From Sporosarcina sp. ACRSL (GTDB lineage: Bacteria; Bacillota; Bacilli; Bacillales_A; Planococcaceae): DNA of 64,000 bases. The notes beneath the pieces were generated by a model that did no database searches, was not told the DNA's origin, and saw nothing but the letters and a program-made list of their open reading frames with translations. The position numbers and the translations under genes were made by a program. This document shows, one piece after another, positions 32,017-40,874 of the stretch. Every line of letters begins with the position of its first letter. Position 1 is the stretch's first letter. Location of the stretch: NCBI RefSeq assembly GCF_022346605.1, contig NZ_JAKRNT010000006.1, positions 62,001-126,000 on the forward strand. Reading direction: 5' to 3'.

Positions 32017-33621
32017 CTATTTTATTTCTTCCAACGATATATCTACAACACTATCGTAAAATACAGTCTTCTTGTAACTATCTATTGCTAATCTAGCTGG
32101 AATAACATCTCCTTCAAAATCATCTCTCGACAGCTCAATATGATGTTCCGTGGAGTAAAATACAGGATCCTCAAGCTCATTCATGCGATAGTCATACTCG
32201 CTTGCTTCGTATTTCGTGCCATTCTTATCAAAGTAATAGCCATCAACAACATTCGAAATTTTAGAAAAAGATCTATTTTCCTTGTCAAAGAAACGATAGT
32301 AAAACCATTCATAAGCCCGATGCGCATTCAACTCCTCGGTCATAACAATCTTTGTTGACTGTCCTACTTCAACTTTATCAATAGATATAGTCGTGCCTAA
32401 ATAATCGAATGTCTGTGGGAACGCTTTTGATATATTAATCGGAAAATCGGCTTTTTCCTGTATAATAAATACCGCACTTCCAATATGAACTTTTATAGCG
32501 GTTGGATTGTCATAATAAAGGGATTCGAATGTTGCCTCAGACTTGCCCCAACCATTATCTGCACTTTCAGTGATACCAACTCCTGCAAAATCTAGCCAGC
32601 TCCCGTAAACATGTTTTCCATCGCTTTCAAGGCTATCAATCGTTATATAGTTTATTCTATTATCACTCTTATTGTTGCGGAAGCGATAGGACAATACTGT
32701 AATTGTCGGGGCAATGGTTAATTTATCAAAATAAATAGGATTCCCTTCGATTTCAGTTTCAACGTTAAGCTCATGAACAATTGCGGAATTCTTTTTTATA
32801 GGGATTTCAAAATACCAATCTCCTTCCATGTATTCTATCGGATCCTTCGGCCTGGAAAACCCTATATCCGTTTCTTTAGCTTTCTGAATTTTATCCAGCT
32901 TTAGCTTAATTGTTCCTTCGCTAGCGGCTAAAGGTGCGATGCTTAATCTACCTTTGTATATATTGCTTTTATCGGAATAAAGGCCGAGATGGTTATTAAT
33001 AATTGGCTTAATTTCAGGGCTTACCAACTCATCCTGATTGACGATTTGTATCCCATTTGTGAAATCAACCATATACTTGTTCTCTTTGTTCCTATCCTCT
33101 ATTTCATAATAAATATGTGTTTGGACATCATCTGCAACGACACTGGTAACTGTAATGTTAACTCCATTACTCTCAGCTTCTACATTTACATAGTCCCCAA
33201 GACCGTGCTGAACATAATTCTCCATTTGTTCGTTTTTCTTATCCCCAAAATCCCTCCACCATTCGGTAAAAGTAGTAAAACCTTTCGTTGCAGCGGCAGT
33301 ACCGATAAAAAATGTCATAATGAGAGCTGCAACGATGCCCACTATAGCGGGACGTTGAAATGTCTTCCGTTTCTTTTTTTGTGTATTTGCCACTGCTTGT
33401 CTCACATTACCCATAAAATTATGAGGGATGCTTATAGATTCACTTTCAACCTCTAATGATTTTATAATCTCTTCACATTTCAGCAGTTCATCCTTGCACT
33501 GTTTACAACCATTAACATGAAGGTCAAACCTAATTCTTTCATTATCATTAAGGATTCCATCTAAATAGTCTATAATCTGCTCTTGTATGTGTTTACACTC
33601 CACTACTTTCACCGCCTTCAA
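32017..33621 (-). CDS. Anti-sigma factor with zinc-finger head and DUF4179 domain
   Basis: A 534-residue single-pass protein. The head has the zf-HC2 pattern CKHIQEQIIDYLDG, LHVNGCKQCKDEL (His-x3-Cys-x2-Cys), which grips the cognate sigma factor. A membrane helix at about 92-111 (IVGIVAALIMTFFIGTAAAT) is followed by a large outer part starting with the DUF4179 segment. It overlaps the sigma gene by 29 bp. The TTG start at 33621 is uncertain; GTG codons a few codons later are alternatives. It should release sigma on an outer signal. Confidence 0.85.
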   Translation of the reverse strand: MKAVKVVECKHIQEQIIDYLDGILNDNERIRFDLHVNGCKQCKDELLKCEEIIKSLEVESESISIPHNFMGNVRQAVANTQKKKRKTFQRPAIVGIVAALIMTFFIGTAAATKGFTTFTEWWRDFGDKKNEQMENYVQHGLGDYVNVEAESNGVNITVTSVVADDVQTHIYYEIEDRNKENKYMVDFTNGIQIVNQDELVSPEIKPIINNHLGLYSDKSNIYKGRLSIAPLAASEGTIKLKLDKIQKAKETDIGFSRPKDPIEYMEGDWYFEIPIKKNSAIVHELNVETEIEGNPIYFDKLTIAPTITVLSYRFRNNKSDNRINYITIDSLESDGKHVYGSWLDFAGVGITESADNGWGKSEATFESLYYDNPTAIKVHIGSAVFIIQEKADFPINISKAFPQTFDYLGTTISIDKVEVGQSTKIVMTEELNAHRAYEWFYYRFFDKENRSFSKISNVVDGYYFDKNGTKYEASEYDYRMNELEDPVFYSTEHHIELSRDDFEGDVIPARLAIDSYKKTVFYDSVVDISLEEIK

Positions 33622-34120
33622 TTAGATTCCTAAGATCCCGTAAACCCCTATGTAATCTAGATTTCACAGTTCCGATGGGCAAGTTTAAAATATGACTGAT
33701 TTCTTTCTGGGAAAAACCTTGCAAGTATTTTAAAATGATGACCTCTCTATGAATATTCTCAAGCTGATCCAAGTTGTCCATCACTTCTAATTGGCTTTCC
33801 AAAGGCTTTTCCTCAATCATTTCTGGCGGGTTTTCTAATGCATCCTTATTCTTTTTCCGATAAATTGACCTGCACTCATTTATAAAGATTGAAGTTACCC
33901 ACGTCTCGAAGTATTGCTCTTTCCTTAACTGACCAATTTTATCATGCACTTTGATAATCGTATTATGAAATACATCTTCAACATCATAATGATTTTTCAA
34001 ATAAGCCCAACCGATCTTATACAACTTTGATTGTCTAACTTCAAACCAATCCACTATCGCTTGCATATCCTGTTTCTTGATTTTTCTCATTTGTATCGAA
34101 TTCGATATTGACGTAATCAC
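33593..34120 (-). CDS. ECF RNA polymerase sigma factor (SigX/SigV-like)
   Basis: A 175-residue sigma factor. Region 2 is KIGWAYLKNHYDVEDVFHNT and TWVTSIFINECRSIYRK; region 4 is HREVIILKYLQGFSQKEISH and LNLPIGTVKSRLHRGL. It pairs with the anti-sigma gene downstream. I place the start at GTG 34120 because AAGGAGG lies 11 nt upstream. An in-frame start at 34198 would add 26 residues without support. This is the second sigma/anti-sigma module in the array. Confidence 0.85.
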   Translation of the reverse strand: MITSISNSIQMRKIKKQDMQAIVDWFEVRQSKLYKIGWAYLKNHYDVEDVFHNTIIKVHDKIGQLRKEQYFETWVTSIFINECRSIYRKKNKDALENPPEMIEEKPLESQLEVMDNLDQLENIHREVIILKYLQGFSQKEISHILNLPIGTVKSRLHRGLRDLRNLIEGGESSGV

Positions 34121-34357
34121 AAATACTAATCCCTCCTTTCCAAGAAGCTCTTTAACAATTAGAGCATTGAAGCTATGCAAAAGTTCCATAGATATCAAAA
34201 AACGAATAAAATTCAGATTTCAAAATTCTTTCATTCCTGAATCACTATCAAATAAAAATAGTCCAACTTCTCTTTTCAACGGAGTAATCAGACACTTGTG
34301 ATGATATCAGTAATACACTGCATCATATTTGCTGTTCAATAATTCAAGACTAAAATA

Positions 34358-34447
34358 CTTCAACTAAACTCCCTTTAGGAGAACAAGGAAAAAGAGCTTT
34401 TAAGTAGCTCAACGATTTTGAAATAAAGCAGCCCTTTTATACAATAA
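34358..34447 (-). repeat. Cassette recombination-site repeat (A+B)
   Basis: A at 34358-34387 with a worn right arm, terminator GAGCTACTTAAAAGCTC with T5 on the minus strand, and worn B at 34416-34447. Confidence 0.7.
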
Positions 34448-34471
34448 TTTACACAATCCCAAAACAACCTA

Positions 34472-34506
34472 CTTCTTAAACTAAACTGCCCCGATAGTTC
34501 AAGAAG
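34472..34506 (-). repeat. Cassette A site in a back-to-back pair
   Basis: Site A with CTTCTTAAACTAA/ATAGTTCAAGAAG arms, 25 bp after the previous repeat, followed by the TTGAGCCGTGTTAGTAACCC variant middle. No B follows. Confidence 0.65.
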
Positions 34507-34772
34507 AACATTGAGCCGTGTTAGTAACCCAACGTCAGATTTGCAACAGAAAATGACTATTGAATGGATCTAACAATTTGCATGCTTGCGATGGGAAACG
34601 AACCCCATATTGTGAGATCTACCAGATTCTAATTTCTTTTTTTGAACCTTACCTGTCACAATAATTATCAGGGAAGTATTAAAGGGAATGGCAATCGATT
34701 ATCCGCAACCAGTAGAAAGAGGTGTTAGCAGTCAGAGTCTTTGATGCTATTCAAGAATGGATATTGATCGTT
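34507..34772. other. Gap without gene
   Basis: No convincing frame or site on either strand. It is the 3' flank of the small coiled-coil gene and may hold a decayed cassette. Confidence 0.4.
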
Positions 34773-34898
34773 TTAATCTTTTTGACTTTTCTCCAACTCT
34801 GAAACCCTTTTTTCAAGCTCACTTAGTTTTGAGTCGGTAACAATGCTAGAGGATAGCAAAATAACAACTCCTAATAAAGCAAAAAACAACCACCACAT
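34773..34898 (-). CDS. 41-residue membrane protein with coiled-coil tail
   Basis: A short frame of 41 codons. Hydrophobic helix MWWLFFALLGVVILLSSSIV, then a heptad-like tail KLSELEKRVSELEKSQK. GGAGG lies 9 nt before the ATG. The helix plus short coiled coil suggests a small membrane-tethered oligomer. No family recognised, though similar one-helix plus coiled-coil peptides occur in Bacillales. Real gene likely. Confidence 0.65.
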   Translation of the reverse strand: MWWLFFALLGVVILLSSSIVTDSKLSELEKRVSELEKSQKD

Positions 34899-34948
34899 TA
34901 GAAAAAGCACCTCCAATAAACTCTTTTTTACATCCTTCCAATAACACC

Positions 34949-35007
34949 TTCTTCAACTAAACTGCTCCGTTAGTTGAAGAAGAAGAAAGCCCCCGTTTGT
35001 TGAATTT
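34949..35007 (-). repeat. Cassette repeat, A plus truncated B
   Basis: Perfect A site at 34949-34983 with 13-bp arms, followed almost at once by a B remnant (AGCCCCCGTTTGTTGAATTT). The hairpin is deleted. Confidence 0.75.
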
Positions 35008-35015
35008 TATTTTGT

Positions 35016-35536
35016 TTAAATGTGTTTTAAGAAGTAAATAGTTAAATCATCATCATTGGCACACTGAGCGTACTGCTCTAACTGTTGTCCTTTATACCAC
35101 ACCCCGACCCATCTGGGATATATCCTCTTTTAACGTACATTCTTTGAGCAGAACCATAGCCATCATGTAAACCAACTGCCAGTGATACATAGTCACTATC
35201 CACTTTTGCGATTCTTTCTACAACATCCATCATCCTGTTTCCAATTCCGTGCTTCTGAAATTTAATGAATACGTTTAAATCAACAATTTCAGGGATATTT
35301 TGACATGCAAATGGTCCAGTTGAAGCACTTGGTAAAAGTGTTACGTATCCTGCAACTTGATTGTTCACTTCAGCAACTATTACTATATGTTCTTTTTCTT
35401 CCTGACGAGTATAGTAACCTTCAAACAATTCTTTTGGTTTATGCCAATTCTGTTCAGCAAATCCTTCAATAATTTTTTCTATATCACTTCTTATCATTGA
35501 ACGTATAATTAGGCTGTTATTCTCATAATATTTCAA
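35016..35536 (-). pseudogene. GNAT acetyltransferase, frameshifted near the C-terminus
   Basis: The first frame has the GNAT fold with NVFIKFQKHGIGNRMMDVVE (acetyl-CoA loop) and YGSAQRMYVKRGYIPDGSG, then diverges and stops. The neighbouring frame continues VWYKGQQLEQYAQCANDDDL and ends TIYFLKHI at 35016, a typical GNAT ending. Adding one G to the G4 run of TCGGGGTG near 35107 joins both into about 173 residues. Function unknown. One-base homopolymer frameshift. Confidence 0.7.
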
Positions 35537-35566
35537 TTTAACTCTCCCCCTGTAATCCTACAATCC

Positions 35567-35660
35567 CTTGTTCAACTATCCTGCATCTTTAGTTGAACAA
35601 GAATAAAGAGCCGTCTAAGCAGCTCCGATCTTCAAGAAAAGCACCCGGTAGTTGAAGAAG
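35567..35660 (-). repeat. Cassette recombination-site repeat (A+B), near-canonical
   Basis: Site A is at 35567-35601 and B at 35630-35660. The terminator GAGCTGCTTAGACGGCTC lies between, its T-run broken by one A. Confidence 0.85.
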
Positions 35661-35664
35661 ATGT

Positions 35665-35979
35665 TTAATTTTCGACTGTTTTGATATCGAATTTCATATT
35701 GTCTAAATCCCAAATATCAGCAGTAGTATTAGAAAAGACTGTTATTTCAAGTTTCTGCCTAATGCTATATCTATCTACATCATCAACAGGTATTTCGTAT
35801 ACATTTCCGTCCTTTCTACCTTCATCAACACCGCCATATTCTTTAATAATTAACATTTCTTCTTCAACAAGTAACTCCTCTACTGTTCCTGTGAAAGTAA
35901 ATTCCTTTTGATAATCTGAACAGCCAGCAATAAACAATAAATTCAATAATAAAAAACCAACTGTAATTATATTTTTCAC
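35665..35979 (-). CDS. Small lipoprotein, unknown
   Basis: A 104-residue protein with a lipoprotein signal ending LLFIAGC (Cys20). The mature part (TFTGTVEELLVEEEMLIIKE, VYEIPVDDVDRYSIRQKLEI) is a small beta-barrel-like domain similar to DUF3221-type proteins of Bacillus; tentative. It is the first cassette gene at the right-hand, upstream end of the array. Confidence 0.7.
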   Translation of the reverse strand: MKNIITVGFLLLNLLFIAGCSDYQKEFTFTGTVEELLVEEEMLIIKEYGGVDEGRKDGNVYEIPVDDVDRYSIRQKLEITVFSNTTADIWDLDNMKFDIKTVEN

Positions 35980-36000
35980 ACACAGACACCCACTTGAAAA

Positions 36001-36037
36001 TTGTTGTTCAACTAAACTGCTTCGTTAGTTGATGATC
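36001..36037 (-). repeat. Terminal A site at the array boundary
   Basis: TTGTTCAACTAAACTGCTTC then GTTAGTTGATG: an A-type palindrome without hairpin or B, the last site before the leuS region. A faint CGAACCCGTTAGAAGG relic lies further on at 36251-36266. Confidence 0.75.
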
Positions 36038-36300
36038 ACGATTTCACAATATTTAATTTATTTTAACATAGATTTCTCGTCCTCCTTCAATATTTTTCAA
36101 TATCCAATTAGCAAGTGTTTTAACAATGGAATTAACAAAGGCACATAAATTTATGCGCCACTGCTAATTCCTTTGCCAATTGTGGTACCAATTCATATGC
36201 GAATTATGTCCCTGAACATTGTGTTTTTTATTGTTTTCTCCCCCATCAACCGAACCCGTTAGAAGGAGAGTACTGCACTTTTCTTAATCTGTTTTTTTGT
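36038..36300. other. Gap between array and backbone
   Basis: No gene seen. It contains imperfect hairpins such as GGAATTA...TAATTCC (about 36130-36173) and a possible worn B core at 36251-36266. Confidence 0.4.
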
Positions 36301-36447
36301 TTAGGCGGTTTGGGCAAGTTTTCAGGCGGTTTCGGGTCTACTATAGGCGGTCAAGATACTGCTTCAGGCGATTCGAGGGGTTTAATAGGCGGTCACAGTG
36401 CCACTTAAGGCGGTTTGAGTTTAAAATCGGGTGGTCAAGCGATTTTC
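36301..36447. repeat. Seven-unit 21-bp phased repeat (GGCGGT)
   Basis: The hexamer GGCGGT (or GGCGAT, GGTGGT) recurs with exactly 21-bp spacing, beginning at 36303, 36324, 36345, 36366, 36387, 36408 and 36429. The other 13-14 bases differ between units. It lies 3' of leuS. Confidence 0.9.
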
Positions 36448-36477
36448 TCACCGTGGAGTAGTCCACTTTGGATGCAA

Positions 36478-36516
36478 ATTAAAAAATCCGTGGAAAGTAA
36501 CACACTCTCCACGGAT
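36478..36516 (-). terminator. Terminator of leuS
   Basis: ATCCGTGGA/TCCACGGAT stem followed by T6 on the minus strand. Confidence 0.85.
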
Positions 36517-36533
36517 TACAACTATATTTATGC

Positions 36534-38948
36534 TTAACCTGCAACGATATTGACTAATCTGCCAGGAATTGCAATGACTTTTTTCAATTCTTTCCCGTCA
36601 ATCCATTGCTTCACTTGTTCATCTGCAAGTGCGACCTTTTCAAGCTCTTCTTTCGTAATGTCTTTTGCAACATTAATTTTCGCACGGACTTTTCCGTTGA
36701 TTTGGACAGCGACTTCGACTGTATCATCGAACAGCTTCGATTCATCGTACGTCGGCCAATCTATATACGCAATGGATTCGTTATGTCCAAGCTTCTCCCA
36801 AAGTTCTTCAGCAAGATGCGGTGTGATCGGTGAAATCATGACTACGAAACCTTCGACGAATTCTTTCGGAATCGAGTCGACTTTGTAGCCTTCATTGATG
36901 AACACCATCATTTGTGATATGGCAGTGTTGTTGCGCATTCCTTCGAAGTCTTCCGTCACTTTCTTCACAGTTTGGTGATACACTCTTTCAAGAGATCCAC
37001 CTGGCTCCCCGCCAATTTTCGAACTAAGCGTCCCGTCTTCATTGACGAACAAGCGCCAAATACGGTCCAAGAAACGACGCGATCCTTCTAGGCCGTTCGT
37101 CGACCATTCTTTCGAAGCTTCAAGCGGCCCCATGAACATTTCGTATAGGCGAAGTGTATCTGCACCGTGTGAATGAACGATGTCGTCTGGATTGATGACG
37201 TTACCAAGCGACTTGGACATCTTCACATGCCCTTCCCCAAGAATCATTCCTTGGTTAAACAGCTTCTGGAAAGGTTCCTTCGTCGGTACAACACCGATAT
37301 CGTAAAGCACTTTATGCCAGAAGCGTGCGTATAGAAGATGAAGCACCGCATGCTCCGCACCACCGACGTAAATGTCGACCGGCAACCAGCGTTCTGCTAA
37401 CTTCGGATCGATCAACATTTCATCATTATCCGGATCGATGTAGCGCAAGTAGTACCAGCAGCTTCCTGCCCATTGCGGCATCGTATTCGTTTCCCGGCGG
37501 CCTTTCATGCCTGTAACCGGATCGACGACATTGACCCACTCTTCAATATTTGCAAGCGGAGACTCACCTGTTCCACTCGGTTTGATGTTATCTGTTTTCG
37601 GTAGCATCAATGGCAATTCAGATTCATCGACAGGTGTCATTGAGCCATCTTCCCAATGGATGATTGGAATCGGTTCACCCCAATAACGCTGTCTCGAGAA
37701 TAGCCAATCGCGAAGACGATATGTGATTTTCTTCTCGCCTTTGCCGTTTTCAACGAACCAGGCAATCGCCTTTTCAATCGCTTCATCTTTCCCTAGTCCG
37801 TTCAAGAAGTCAGAATTGATATGTTCGCCGTCGCCGACATATGCTTCAGTTGAAATATCTCCGCCAGCAACGACTTCAATGATCGGCAAGTCGAATTCTT
37901 TTGCGAATTCGTAGTCACGCTCGTCATGCGCAGGAACCGCCATGATCGCACCAGTTCCGTAGGAAGCAAGGACATAATCTGCGATCCAGATTGGCATCTT
38001 CTCGCCGCTCGCTGGGTTGATTGCGTAAGCGCCTGTGAATACGCCCGTCTTCTCTTTGGCAAGATCCGTACGCTCCAAGTCGCTCTTTGTCTTCACTTTT
38101 TCCAAATAAGCGTCAACCGCTTCCCTTTGCTTAGCAGTCGTAATCTTGTCGACAAGCTTATGCTCAGGGGCAAGGACTGCATATGTCGCTCCGAAAATCG
38201 TATCCGGACGAGTTGTGAATGCTTCGAATGAAAGATCAGTGCCGTCAATGTCGAACGTCAATTGTGCGCCTTCAGAGCGGCCAATCCAGTTGCGCTGCAT
38301 ATCCTTCAAGCTCTCAGGCCAATCCAACTCCTCTAGGTCTTCAAGCAAGCGATCCGCATATTCCGTAATGCGCAATACCCATTGACGCATCGGGCGTCGT
38401 TCTACCGGGTGTCCGCCACGCTCGGATTTTCCGTCGATGACTTCTTCATTCGCTAGAACTGTTCCAAGCGCCGGGCACCAGTTGACAGGAACTTCATCGA
38501 TATACGCCAACCCTTTTTTGTACAATTGGATGAAAATCCATTGTGTCCATTTATAGTATTTCGGATCTGTCGTATTGATTTCACGATCCCAATCATAGGA
38601 AAACCCAAGATCGTTCATTTGACGCTTGAATGTTGCAATATTTTTAGCCGTGAATTCCGCCGGGTCATTCCCCGTGTCGATCGCATATTGTTCAGCTGGC
38701 AAACCGAACGCGTCCCATCCCATCGGATGAAGGACATTATAGCCTTGCTTCCGTTTGAATGAACTTAAAATGTCCGTTGCGATATAGCCAAGCGGGTGGC
38801 CGACGTGAAGTCCCGCTCCAGAAGGGTATGGGAACATGTCAAGCGCATAGAACTTCGGCTTCGAGTCATCATTCACCATTTTGTACGTCTTATTGTCTTT
38901 CCAATATTGCTGCCATTTCTTCTCGATCTCTACATGCTTGTAACTCAT
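36534..38948 (-). CDS. leuS: Leucyl-tRNA synthetase
   Basis: An 804-residue class I synthetase that charges tRNA-Leu. Signature HIGH is HVGH at 48-51 within [20 protein letters not shown] is [10 protein letters not shown] near 575. The editing domain (CP1) holds [12 protein letters not shown], and [19 protein letters not shown] is its conserved hydrolytic pocket. Length and order are typical of Bacillales. The gene is preceded by a leucine-specific T-box leader and followed by a strong terminator. It marks the start of the stable backbone next to the cassette array. Confidence 0.97.
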   Translation of the reverse strand: MSYKHVEIEKKWQQYWKDNKTYKMVNDDSKPKFYALDMFPYPSGAGLHVGHPLGYIATDILSSFKRKQGYNVLHPMGWDAFGLPAEQYAIDTGNDPAEFTAKNIATFKRQMNDLGFSYDWDREINTTDPKYYKWTQWIFIQLYKKGLAYIDEVPVNWCPALGTVLANEEVIDGKSERGGHPVERRPMRQWVLRITEYADRLLEDLEELDWPESLKDMQRNWIGRSEGAQLTFDIDGTDLSFEAFTTRPDTIFGATYAVLAPEHKLVDKITTAKQREAVDAYLEKVKTKSDLERTDLAKEKTGVFTGAYAINPASGEKMPIWIADYVLASYGTGAIMAVPAHDERDYEFAKEFDLPIIEVVAGGDISTEAYVGDGEHINSDFLNGLGKDEAIEKAIAWFVENGKGEKKITYRLRDWLFSRQRYWGEPIPIIHWEDGSMTPVDESELPLMLPKTDNIKPSGTGESPLANIEEWVNVVDPVTGMKGRRETNTMPQWAGSCWYYLRYIDPDNDEMLIDPKLAERWLPVDIYVGGAEHAVLHLLYARFWHKVLYDIGVVPTKEPFQKLFNQGMILGEGHVKMSKSLGNVINPDDIVHSHGADTLRLYEMFMGPLEASKEWSTNGLEGSRRFLDRIWRLFVNEDGTLSSKIGGEPGGSLERVYHQTVKKVTEDFEGMRNNTAISQMMVFINEGYKVDSIPKEFVEGFVVMISPITPHLAEELWEKLGHNESIAYIDWPTYDESKLFDDTVEVAVQINGKVRAKINVAKDITKEELEKVALADEQVKQWIDGKELKKVIAIPGRLVNIVAG

Positions 38949-39002
38949 TTCGTTTCATTCCTTCCCTATCCATTCAAAATGCGTGGTGGCCTTTTTGCGG
39001 AA

Positions 39003-39255
39003 ATAAAAAACTCTCGTCCCTTAATCGATAAGGGACGAGAGGTATATGTACTCCCGCGGTGCCACCCAAATTGACGGCAATGCCGCCCAACTTGATTCCT
39101 TAACGCGGAAAACGGCACTGGCTACTAATCGTTCACCGATGCAGGCTCTAAGGCGAGTTCATCGTAGTCGTACAGGCTTGCACCAAACCGCCTGCTCTCT
39201 TCAATCGACCGGACCGATTACTATTCCTTTTCAACGCCAAACGCTATTTGAATTC
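39003..39255 (-). promoter_or_regulatory. T-box leader of leuS
   Basis: On the minus strand the T-box sequence TGGGTGGCACCGCGG lies at 39054-39068. A terminator stem CTCTCGTCCCTT/AAGGGACGAGAG with T6 is at 39005-39041. In stem I, GATGAACTCGCC offers CTC (Leu) at 39155-39157 as specifier codon. Uncharged tRNA-Leu would pair here and with the T-box bulge, favouring read-through into leuS. Confidence 0.93.
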
Positions 39256-39359
39256 AGTTTATTGTAGTGTAACCGAAATTGTTACAAAATACAACTATAT
39301 GTAAGGAACTGCTTATATTTAAATGGAAGTCACTAGGAAACGGATAAGTCCAAGGTCCC

Positions 39360-39485
39360 TTTTTGGTGATAACTTTCTGGATTCAATAGATAACTTTGCA
39401 TATTCAATAGATACTTCCTTCGATTCGATAAATAAGTCGCAGGATTCAATAGATAACTCCTCATATTCAATAGATAACTCCTAAT
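39360..39485. repeat. Six-unit 21-bp phased repeat (ATTCAATAGATAACT)
   Basis: The 15-mer recurs at 39381, 39402, 39423, 39444 and 39465, with a degenerate first unit at 39360. The spacing is always exactly 21 bp. It lies between the leuS leader and the MFS terminator. Confidence 0.9.
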
Positions 39486-39513
39486 ACCAACTTAACGCAA
39501 TCTTCAAACATAG

Positions 39514-39549
39514 TAAAACCGGAAGTTCCTTATTGGACTTCCGGTTTTT
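39514..39549 (-). terminator. Terminator of the MFS gene
   Basis: AAAACCGGAAGT/ACTTCCGGTTTT stem overlapping the last codons; T-run on the minus strand. Confidence 0.8.
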
Positions 39550-40717
39550 GCTCTGCTTTTAATGGTTTGTCATATAGAAGCGTAGTGATAATCGTAATAG
39601 CCATGAGGCTTGTTAATAGTAAAAGCATCATTTTCATGCCGTATAGTTCAACGAGGATGCCCCCCGCTAATGGTCCGACCATACGCCCTATTGTTGCTGC
39701 GGAGTTCACGACCCCTTGGTAAAATCCATCTCTCCCTTTCGGAGCAAGCTGGCTCGCCAACGTCGGAATGGCTGGCCATACGATCATTTCACCGAATGTG
39801 AGGATGACCATCGAGACGATGAACATTTGGAACGAGCCTGCAAAACTGACGACGATGAAGGAAATGATGAAGATTACCGTCCCGATAATCATCTGTTCTT
39901 TCAACTGCTTCTCAAGTTTTTTAATAAGCGGTTTGATAAGCGGCTGGCCCGCAACAATCAGAAATCCATTGATTGTCCAAATGAAACTATACTCCCTTAA
40001 CGTCACACCTATTGCTAATGCATGGGTGGAAATCGTCGTCGCCCATTGGGAATAGACGAGCCAAGTAATGAAATAGCCCCCTACTAAAATGAGCAATGCA
40101 TAAAATGGGGCCTTCTTTCGAATCCGAGCCGTTTCCCGTATAACATCAGTATGACGATCCGGCGCAATTTCCAGCTTTCTATACCCGAAATAAGCAATGA
40201 AGAAAAAGATCATATAAAAGACCAAATTTGCTAAAAAGATATAATCAATACGGATGGAAGCGACGAGACCAGCGAGCGCCGGTCCGATGGCTACTCCGAC
40301 GTTCTGCGCAAGGTAAATCGAGTTGAATGCCTTTCTGCCGCCTTCAGGCCATAAAGACCCGACCATCGCATACATACTCGGAAAAATGACGCCGCCACTG
40401 AATCCCAATACAGTCAGCAAAATAATATATGGATACCAACTATGGTCGTAGACAAGATAGCCGAGTGCCAAAATCGAAATGATGATTCCTGCCATGATCG
40501 ATTTGAAACCACCAATCCGATCAAACAAAAACCCGCCGAGCAAATTCCCGACAACACCCGCTCCGGCATTTGCCATTAAGACAAGACCCGCTACCGCCAA
40601 TGACTTGCCGAGGTAATCATGCATATATATCGTATTCAATGGCCAAAGGAACGAGTTCCCGATGACATTGACAAACATCCCAATAATGAGCATCCAAACT
40701 TTTTTAGGCATTTCCAT
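39530..40717 (-). CDS. MFS transporter (multidrug-type)
   Basis: A 395-residue, 12-helix membrane protein of the major facilitator superfamily. Motif A-like GGFLFDRIGGFKS lies between helices 2 and 3 and GRMVGPLAGGILVE in the second half. It resembles Bacillus YttB-type putative efflux pumps that reside near leuS. Substrate unknown. Complete, with its own terminator. Confidence 0.85.
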   Translation of the reverse strand: MEMPKKVWMLIIGMFVNVIGNSFLWPLNTIYMHDYLGKSLAVAGLVLMANAGAGVVGNLLGGFLFDRIGGFKSIMAGIIISILALGYLVYDHSWYPYIILLTVLGFSGGVIFPSMYAMVGSLWPEGGRKAFNSIYLAQNVGVAIGPALAGLVASIRIDYIFLANLVFYMIFFFIAYFGYRKLEIAPDRHTDVIRETARIRKKAPFYALLILVGGYFITWLVYSQWATTISTHALAIGVTLREYSFIWTINGFLIVAGQPLIKPLIKKLEKQLKEQMIIGTVIFIISFIVVSFAGSFQMFIVSMVILTFGEMIVWPAIPTLASQLAPKGRDGFYQGVVNSAATIGRMVGPLAGGILVELYGMKMMLLLLTSLMAITIITTLLYDKPLKAEQKPEVQ

Positions 40718-40874
40718 GCTATAGCCTCCAATCTCTATCCCTTACTAGTAAAGGCTATTTCGAGTGTATGTCTTTTCCTAGTTTCAGACAACAAGAATAG
40801 AATATGTTCCGCAATTCAGATGACACTGATTGAATCTAACATGGTACAATGAACTGCTAGAGGAGTTGAAACAG

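Larger units (their letters stand above)
278..36037 (-). mobile_element. Integron-like gene cassette array
   Basis: Mostly single minus-strand genes alternate with a recurring 80-100 bp repeat. Each complete repeat has site A (TTCAACTAA, about 9 nt, TTAGTTGAA, often followed by CAAG or TAAG), a hairpin, and site B (TTCAAGTAA, AGCACCCG, TTAGTTGAA, then TAAG). On the plus strand A always precedes B, so the sites all point the same way. The left arm of A can pair with the right arm of B, and the right arm of A with the left arm of B, which is the layout of integron attC sites. Gene functions are unrelated, as in integron cassettes. The array extends beyond the left window edge. Its right limit is a lone A site at 36001-36037. 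Site identity is seen directly; mobility is inferred from architecture. Confidence 0.8.

Noticed and set aside
278..36037. Repeats as a MITE or transposon family
   Set aside because: They all have the same orientation, occur once per gene and show no target-site duplications. MITEs insert in both orientations and at random. Not fully excluded without genome-wide data.
1..36037. Prophage or ICE
   Set aside because: One tyrosine recombinase occurs, but there are no capsid, terminase, portal, tail, lysis, relaxase or type IV secretion genes.
36301..36447. Coding heptapeptide repeat at the GGCGGT array
   Set aside because: 21 bp equals 7 codons and one frame is open for five units (x-G-G-x4), but a stop occurs in unit six and there is no start or ribosome binding site. 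The similar array at 52.5 kb has a 20-bp period, which cannot be coding.
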